Virus record (IMG/VR): IMGVR_UViG_3300047557_003367
Location: 1-25,961 of that record
Source of the DNA: a virus
DNA: 25,961 nt
Strand: one strand, 5' to 3'
The notes beneath the pieces are model-generated. The model ran no database searches. It worked only from the letters and a program-made list of their open reading frames with translations, and was not told the DNA's origin. Below are positions 23,282-25,961 of the stretch, piece by piece; the first letter of the stretch is position 1; every line of letters starts with the position of its first letter. A program made the translations under genes and the position numbers.

Positions 23282-23549
23282 AATCTTGTGGAAGACGGAA
23301 AGAGTTTATTAGGTCTTGGATTTCTTTCATGAAATTAAAAAAGGTTCCAATTTCGTCGTCGGCTCTAAAATGTCCTTTCTCGTCTAATTGATTAACATAT
23401 AAATTTGATTCTTGTATTGTTAGCGAAACCTTTCTTAGATAATCGATTTGCTCCTCGATAATATCTTCTGCTTTTGTTAGTTTGTTGTTTAAGTTCCATA
23501 TTACGTAACCACAAACTAAGATTACTGAAACTAATAGTGCGTATATCAT
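23259..23549 (-). CDS. Membrane-anchored coiled-coil protein
   Basis: This 96-aa protein has one N-terminal hydrophobic segment (MIYALLVSVILVCGYVIWN, residues 1-19), which acts as a signal anchor with the C-terminal side in the cytoplasm. A helical coiled-coil stretch (LTKAEDIIEEQIDYLRKV) follows, then FRADDEIGTFFNFMKEIQ, a motif I recall in other phage small proteins, ending in LPQDYGKKD. It may scaffold or tether another phage protein at the host inner membrane. It overlaps the gp55-like gene by 23 bases and follows the HD-domain gene by one base, so the three are expressed together. Confidence 0.72.
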   Translation of the reverse strand: MIYALLVSVILVCGYVIWNLNNKLTKAEDIIEEQIDYLRKVSLTIQESNLYVNQLDEKGHFRADDEIGTFFNFMKEIQDLINSFRLPQDYGKKDNK

Positions 23550-23550
23550 A

Positions 23551-24288
23551 CTAAATGTTCTTTAATACTGCTGCTAATCCTGGAGAGCTGATTGTAGGCT
23601 TTCCTGTTTGTGTCTTTCCTTTAACAGGTTTTTGAGCAGCAGCTGGTTGTGTCTTTTTCCATCTATCATATTCAACTTTTGATGCTAAGAAATCTGCTTG
23701 GTGCAGAATATGTGTTATATTACATCTTAGCTTTGAGTCAGGGTTGAATGTAATGTAGTATGGCTTATTAACATCATCATATAATCCATCATGTAGCTTG
23801 ATTGCTAGATATTCATTCTCACTTAGTGGTATTCCTGCTTGTTGCAGAATGAATAATGATCTGTCCTGGATTAGCATAAAGCTAAGATCTGTATTGTTGC
23901 TATACATTTCACCTAACTTATCCTTTCTCCACTGATCTGTTTGAGGAAGATATCCTGGTTGTCCTGGTAATCCTAATTTACCTAAGTCATGGTTAAGTGC
24001 TGAGAATACTAATTCCTCATCTGTAAAAGTAATATCTGCTCCCATCTCATCCCAAAGGCTCTTTACTTTTAAAGCACCTTGGACTACTCGGTTAACATGC
24101 TCTACATACCCTCCTGGAAAGCAGTTGTGGTAATGTTGTTTACCTGAAGCAGGAGCTGTTATCATCTCCTCAGCAAGTGATTCATATAAAGCTAGTAACT
24201 TAGCCCTTCTTTCACCTTGGATAAACGTCTCAACTATTTTAAGATGTCTTTCCCAGTTTCTTTGTATCTGTTCTGCCGATAAGTTCAT
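23551..24288 (-). CDS. HD-domain metal-dependent phosphohydrolase
   Basis: This 245-aa protein has an N-terminal His64 (YVEHVNRVV), the HD pair at His100-Asp101 (ALNHDLGKLG), a further His in IKLHDGLYDD and a final Asp region (ILHQADFLASK). These residues form the HD-superfamily metal site. Family members hydrolyse nucleotides, cyclic nucleotides or nucleotide second messengers, and the substrate here is not readable. The C-terminal tail from about 210 (QPAAAQKPVKGKTQTG) is Lys/Ala/Pro-rich and likely disordered. Its ATG shares a base with the upstream TAA (TAATG). A role in nucleotide metabolism or in blocking host signalling is possible. Confidence 0.82.
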   Translation of the reverse strand: MNLSAEQIQRNWERHLKIVETFIQGERRAKLLALYESLAEEMITAPASGKQHYHNCFPGGYVEHVNRVVQGALKVKSLWDEMGADITFTDEELVFSALNHDLGKLGLPGQPGYLPQTDQWRKDKLGEMYSNNTDLSFMLIQDRSLFILQQAGIPLSENEYLAIKLHDGLYDDVNKPYYITFNPDSKLRCNITHILHQADFLASKVEYDRWKKTQPAAAQKPVKGKTQTGKPTISSPGLAAVLKNI

Positions 24289-24461
24289 TAGTCCTGTGTT
24301 TCTGTGTTAAGTAATGTGTGGATATCTCCAATAGCATCTAATACTACTTGGATTTTCTCATAAGCTAGATTGAGGTCTCCCTTATGAATATTGTATCCTA
24401 CCTTTTTTACCTCAGACTCTAGTCGCTCTAGTTTTGTTTGTACTACGTCTTTGTTTCTCAT
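24288..24461 (-). CDS. 57-aa helical small protein
   Basis: This short gene starts with ATG at 24461-24459 and ends with TAA at 24290-24288, overlapping the HD gene start (TAATG). The protein, MRNKDVVQTKLERLESEVKK and then LAYEKIQVVLDAIGDIHTLL, is an amphipathic two-helix hairpin with heptad Leu/Val. I recognise no family, although the form resembles small phage proteins that bind a partner. It directly follows the A/T-only block, with a TATAAATA octamer ending four bases before its ATG, and is the first gene of the downstream late-looking run. Confidence 0.72.
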   Translation of the reverse strand: MRNKDVVQTKLERLESEVKKVGYNIHKGDLNLAYEKIQVVLDAIGDIHTLLNTETQD

Positions 24462-24463
24462 AG

Positions 24464-24541
24464 TTATTTATATTATTTATTATTAATATTATTATATTTA
24501 TATATTATATTATTTATATAAATTAATTATAAATAAAAAAT
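24464..24541 (-). promoter_or_regulatory. A/T-only block with three TATAAATA (late promoter-like) octamers
   Basis: On the minus strand TATAAATA, the T4 late promoter consensus recognised by gp55, occurs at 24465-24472, 24495-24502 and 24511-24518. One copy is also on the plus strand at 24528-24535. The block is about 78 bases of only A and T, so chance matches are expected to some degree. With a gp55-like gene just downstream, these are candidate late promoters for the hub/baseplate operon. The block could alternatively be a melting or origin element. Confidence 0.45.
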
Positions 24542-24559
24542 ACGAAATAAAATTCATAA

Positions 24560-24622
24560 ATGCAACAGTGGATTTATCGAGGAGATCGAGGTGGCGAGTT
24601 ACGCGGCGGATTGTATATATAA
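24560..24622 (+). CDS. Possible 20-aa plus-strand ORF in a GC-rich island
   Basis: ATG at 24560 to TAA at 24622 encodes MQQWIYRGDRGGELRGG and LYI. It is the only plus-strand frame lying in true non-coding space, and it coincides with a GC-rich island (about 24561-24613) that differs sharply from the flanking A/T block. A plus-strand TATAAATA lies 24 bases before the ATG. A tandem 9-mer (atcgaggag/atcgaggtg) causes part of the repetitive RGD/RGG sequence. No family is known, and it may be non-coding RNA or chance. Confidence 0.25.
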   Translation: MQQWIYRGDRGGELRGGLYI

Positions 24623-24644
24623 ATCATACCCTCCTACCTCACAA

Positions 24645-25280
24645 TTAATACAAAATAACATTTCCCACCATATGTAAAGCTCCTGTCTCGGTAACAACAT
24701 CCAACGCAGTCAAAGGATCGATTTTAAAAAATTCCCTACTATTTCCTTGATCAGAGTCTACCCTGTATTGAGCTAGGGCAGTATGCACATGCTGCTCTAT
24801 TTTGTACGCACTACCCTTACTAACCGGTATTGCATATTTAACAACCCATTCATGCACCGTTGCTGTGGCGTTTATTGACGTAACTCTCGCATTAACATCC
24901 TTAGTTGTTATACCTACCTTAACAAGGTTAGGATATCCGGGATTTATGAGGATATACACGTACTCTACTTCATCCTTCACCTTATCTTTAATTGATCTGT
25001 TTTCAATACCGTATAAGTATCTCCACGTATACTGGAAACATTCCCCATGCGGTATTTGCTCTAAATACTCAGTAACGTATTTTGCACTAAAAAAGTCAAT
25101 GATTTTATCTGGGGATATGTGAGGGACTTTGATTAGAAGTTCACTATAGTTATCCTTCCACAATTGTCCGTACTCGTTATTGACAGGTTTTAGCTGATTA
25201 TAACTTACATCGATCAAAGTAATTTGCCCTGCGTTTTGTAGTTGGACTGCGGTATCGTAGTCTATCTTAACGTAATTCAT
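24645..25280 (-). CDS. T5orf172/MUG113-type (GIY-YIG family) protein
   Basis: This 211-aa protein has an unassigned N-terminal about 100 residues and a C-terminal T5orf172-like domain. Its motifs are YVYILINPGYPNLVKVGIT (107-125), Arg132, KIEQHVHTAL (160-169) and the hallmark REFFKI (182-187). In the GIY-YIG superfamily, VYI and KVG correspond to the GIY and YIG strands, and Arg132 and a Glu in helix 2 are typical active-site positions. Such proteins are common in phages and are thought to act on DNA, but a biological role is not established for most. Its codons end in C more often (TAC, ACC, GTC) than in the baseplate genes, suggesting a different origin or expression class. It is followed by the non-coding region at 24462-24644. 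Confidence 0.75.
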   Translation of the reverse strand: MNYVKIDYDTAVQLQNAGQITLIDVSYNQLKPVNNEYGQLWKDNYSELLIKVPHISPDKIIDFFSAKYVTEYLEQIPHGECFQYTWRYLYGIENRSIKDKVKDEVEYVYILINPGYPNLVKVGITTKDVNARVTSINATATVHEWVVKYAIPVSKGSAYKIEQHVHTALAQYRVDSDQGNSREFFKIDPLTALDVVTETGALHMVGNVILY

Positions 25281-25282
25281 AA

Positions 25283-25480
25283 CTATCTAAAAAATGATAA
25301 AATAAAGCTAACAATAAACACAGTAACGTTGATAGGCCACAACAAAATAACCGCAAGTATTTCTTTAGCGGTGTAAGGTTCACTACTTTGCGTTGCTCTA
25401 ATAATTTGGTCAATTAAAAAAGCACTTACAAATCCAATACCTAGATACCAAGTGGCATAGTACAAAATTAAATTCATCAT
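25283..25480 (-). CDS. 65-aa two-TM membrane protein
   Basis: The sequence MMNLILYYATWYLGIGFVSAFLI forms one hydrophobic segment (about residues 3-23). After a short polar loop (DQIIRATQSSEPYTAKE), LAVILLWPINVTVFIVSFIL forms the second (about 43-62), with both ends expected on the same side of the membrane. Small two-TM proteins of phages can be holins, antiholins or host-membrane modulators, but the loop and context do not show which. Two ATGs are adjacent (25480 and 25477). It is separated by two bases from the T5orf172-like gene. Confidence 0.65.
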   Translation of the reverse strand: MMNLILYYATWYLGIGFVSAFLIDQIIRATQSSEPYTAKEILAVILLWPINVTVFIVSFILSFFR

Positions 25481-25517
25481 AACTAATTGATTTATATAAT
25501 AGTTAATATACGAAATA

Positions 25518-25949
25518 TTATTGCAACTCGCAACTATTATGTTTAAAAAATACGTTATAGAACTTTAAAAGTATTGCGCAGTGTTCGTACATCTCCTTTT
25601 GCTCGAAGAATTGTATCATTTGTGATAGGGCATAATCAATCGATTGTTCTCCGAATATATCTTTGTACTGATACAACGTTTCTACGTGCGTTATATCGAT
25701 CCTACTGATGTATCTCATCAATTGAATAAAATACTTGGTTTTAATCGAATCTTGTACTTCATCAAACCGTTGTCCGTATCTATTTCGATACATCATTTCC
25801 ATGATGTAGTAATTCTCAACTCCTTTTACTGCCATACCAAACAAAATGTATGAATCCTGGAGAATATCTGATACACCATGCTCTTTATATACTTGTTCAT
25901 CTCCGATTTCAAATAAATCAAACACGTTTGCTTTATCGAGTTTTTTCAT
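25518..25949 (-). CDS. Unknown helical protein, 143 aa
   Basis: The protein begins MKKLDKANVFDLFEIGDEQV and continues with the helices FGMAVKGVENYYIMEMMYRN, RFDEVQDSIKTKYFIQLMRY, and a final MIQFFEQKEMYEHCAILLKFY. The last segment (FEQKEMYEHCAILLK) resembles an endpiece I recall in several phage hypothetical proteins. No enzyme motif or membrane segment is visible. It is the most upstream complete gene of the window. The 37-base spacer to the next gene (25481-25517) is AT-rich with nothing else recognisable, and its leader (25950-25961) continues outside the window. Confidence 0.7.
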   Translation of the reverse strand: MKKLDKANVFDLFEIGDEQVYKEHGVSDILQDSYILFGMAVKGVENYYIMEMMYRNRYGQRFDEVQDSIKTKYFIQLMRYISRIDITHVETLYQYKDIFGEQSIDYALSQMIQFFEQKEMYEHCAILLKFYNVFFKHNSCELQ

Positions 25950-25961
25950 GTATATTATTTT

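Noticed and set aside
24541-24644. tRNA or other structured RNA in the GC-rich island
   Set aside because: No cloverleaf or long stem could be drawn. Only a 3-bp stem and a tandem 9-mer are visible.
25283-25480. Holin assignment for the two-TM protein
   Set aside because: The topology fits, but no endolysin or spanin gene is nearby and the sequence has no recognised holin motif, so it is left as a membrane protein.

Overview
The window is an AT-rich stretch of a tailed phage with a contractile, T4-like tail (a myovirus). The best-recognised genes are a baseplate wedge gp6-like protein (17611-19440), a gp25-like wedge protein (19440-19850), a gp5/hub-spike-like protein (21066-22202), a gp55-like late sigma factor (22568-23281), a T4-type primase (1245-2165) and a trimeric tail fibre built from SHAEG repeats (6118-8118). 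Every credible gene is on the minus strand, so transcription runs from high to low coordinates. Genes are packed with TAATG, ATGA or GTGA stop/start overlaps. The starts I read lack a convincing Shine-Dalgarno sequence and sit behind A/T-rich leaders. This fits a Bacteroidota host, but the host is an inference.

Layout in transcription order. (1) 25949-24645: three early/accessory-looking genes (a helical unknown, a two-TM protein and a T5orf172/GIY-YIG-type protein). (2) 24644-24462: the largest non-coding stretch. It holds an almost pure A/T block with several TATAAATA octamers, which is the T4 late promoter sequence, next to an abrupt GC-rich island with a 20-codon plus-strand ORF. (3) 24461-22202: a 57-aa helical protein, an HD-domain hydrolase, a membrane-anchored coiled coil, the gp55-like sigma and a small conserved-looking protein. 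(4) 22202-6118: about 16 kb of hub, wedge, baseplate and fibre genes. (5) 6110-2219: a dense cluster of small genes with a GIY-YIG-like protein, a protein with a C-terminal HxC/C domain, a ferritin, a small cupin, a 30-aa TM microprotein, a kinase-like mini-protein, a 41-aa basic protein, a protein with hydrophobic helices and an unknown. (6) A terminator-like hairpin (2179-2203), then primase, a PD-(D/E)xK nuclease and the start of a polymerase-beta-type nucleotidyltransferase that runs off the window.

The most unusual signal is in block 5, plus 19850-20260. Otherwise unrelated proteins begin with a similar short amphipathic N-terminus ending in a hydrophobic-x-Glu motif. It resembles the T4 capsid-targeting sequence and the P3-P1 site of the T4 prohead protease. 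Two adjacent genes share this leader as an exact 32-nt DNA repeat. I suggest, as an inference, that this is a set of proteins packaged in the virion and possibly delivered to the host (kinase-like, membrane-active, unknowns), with ferritin and cupin encoded beside them.
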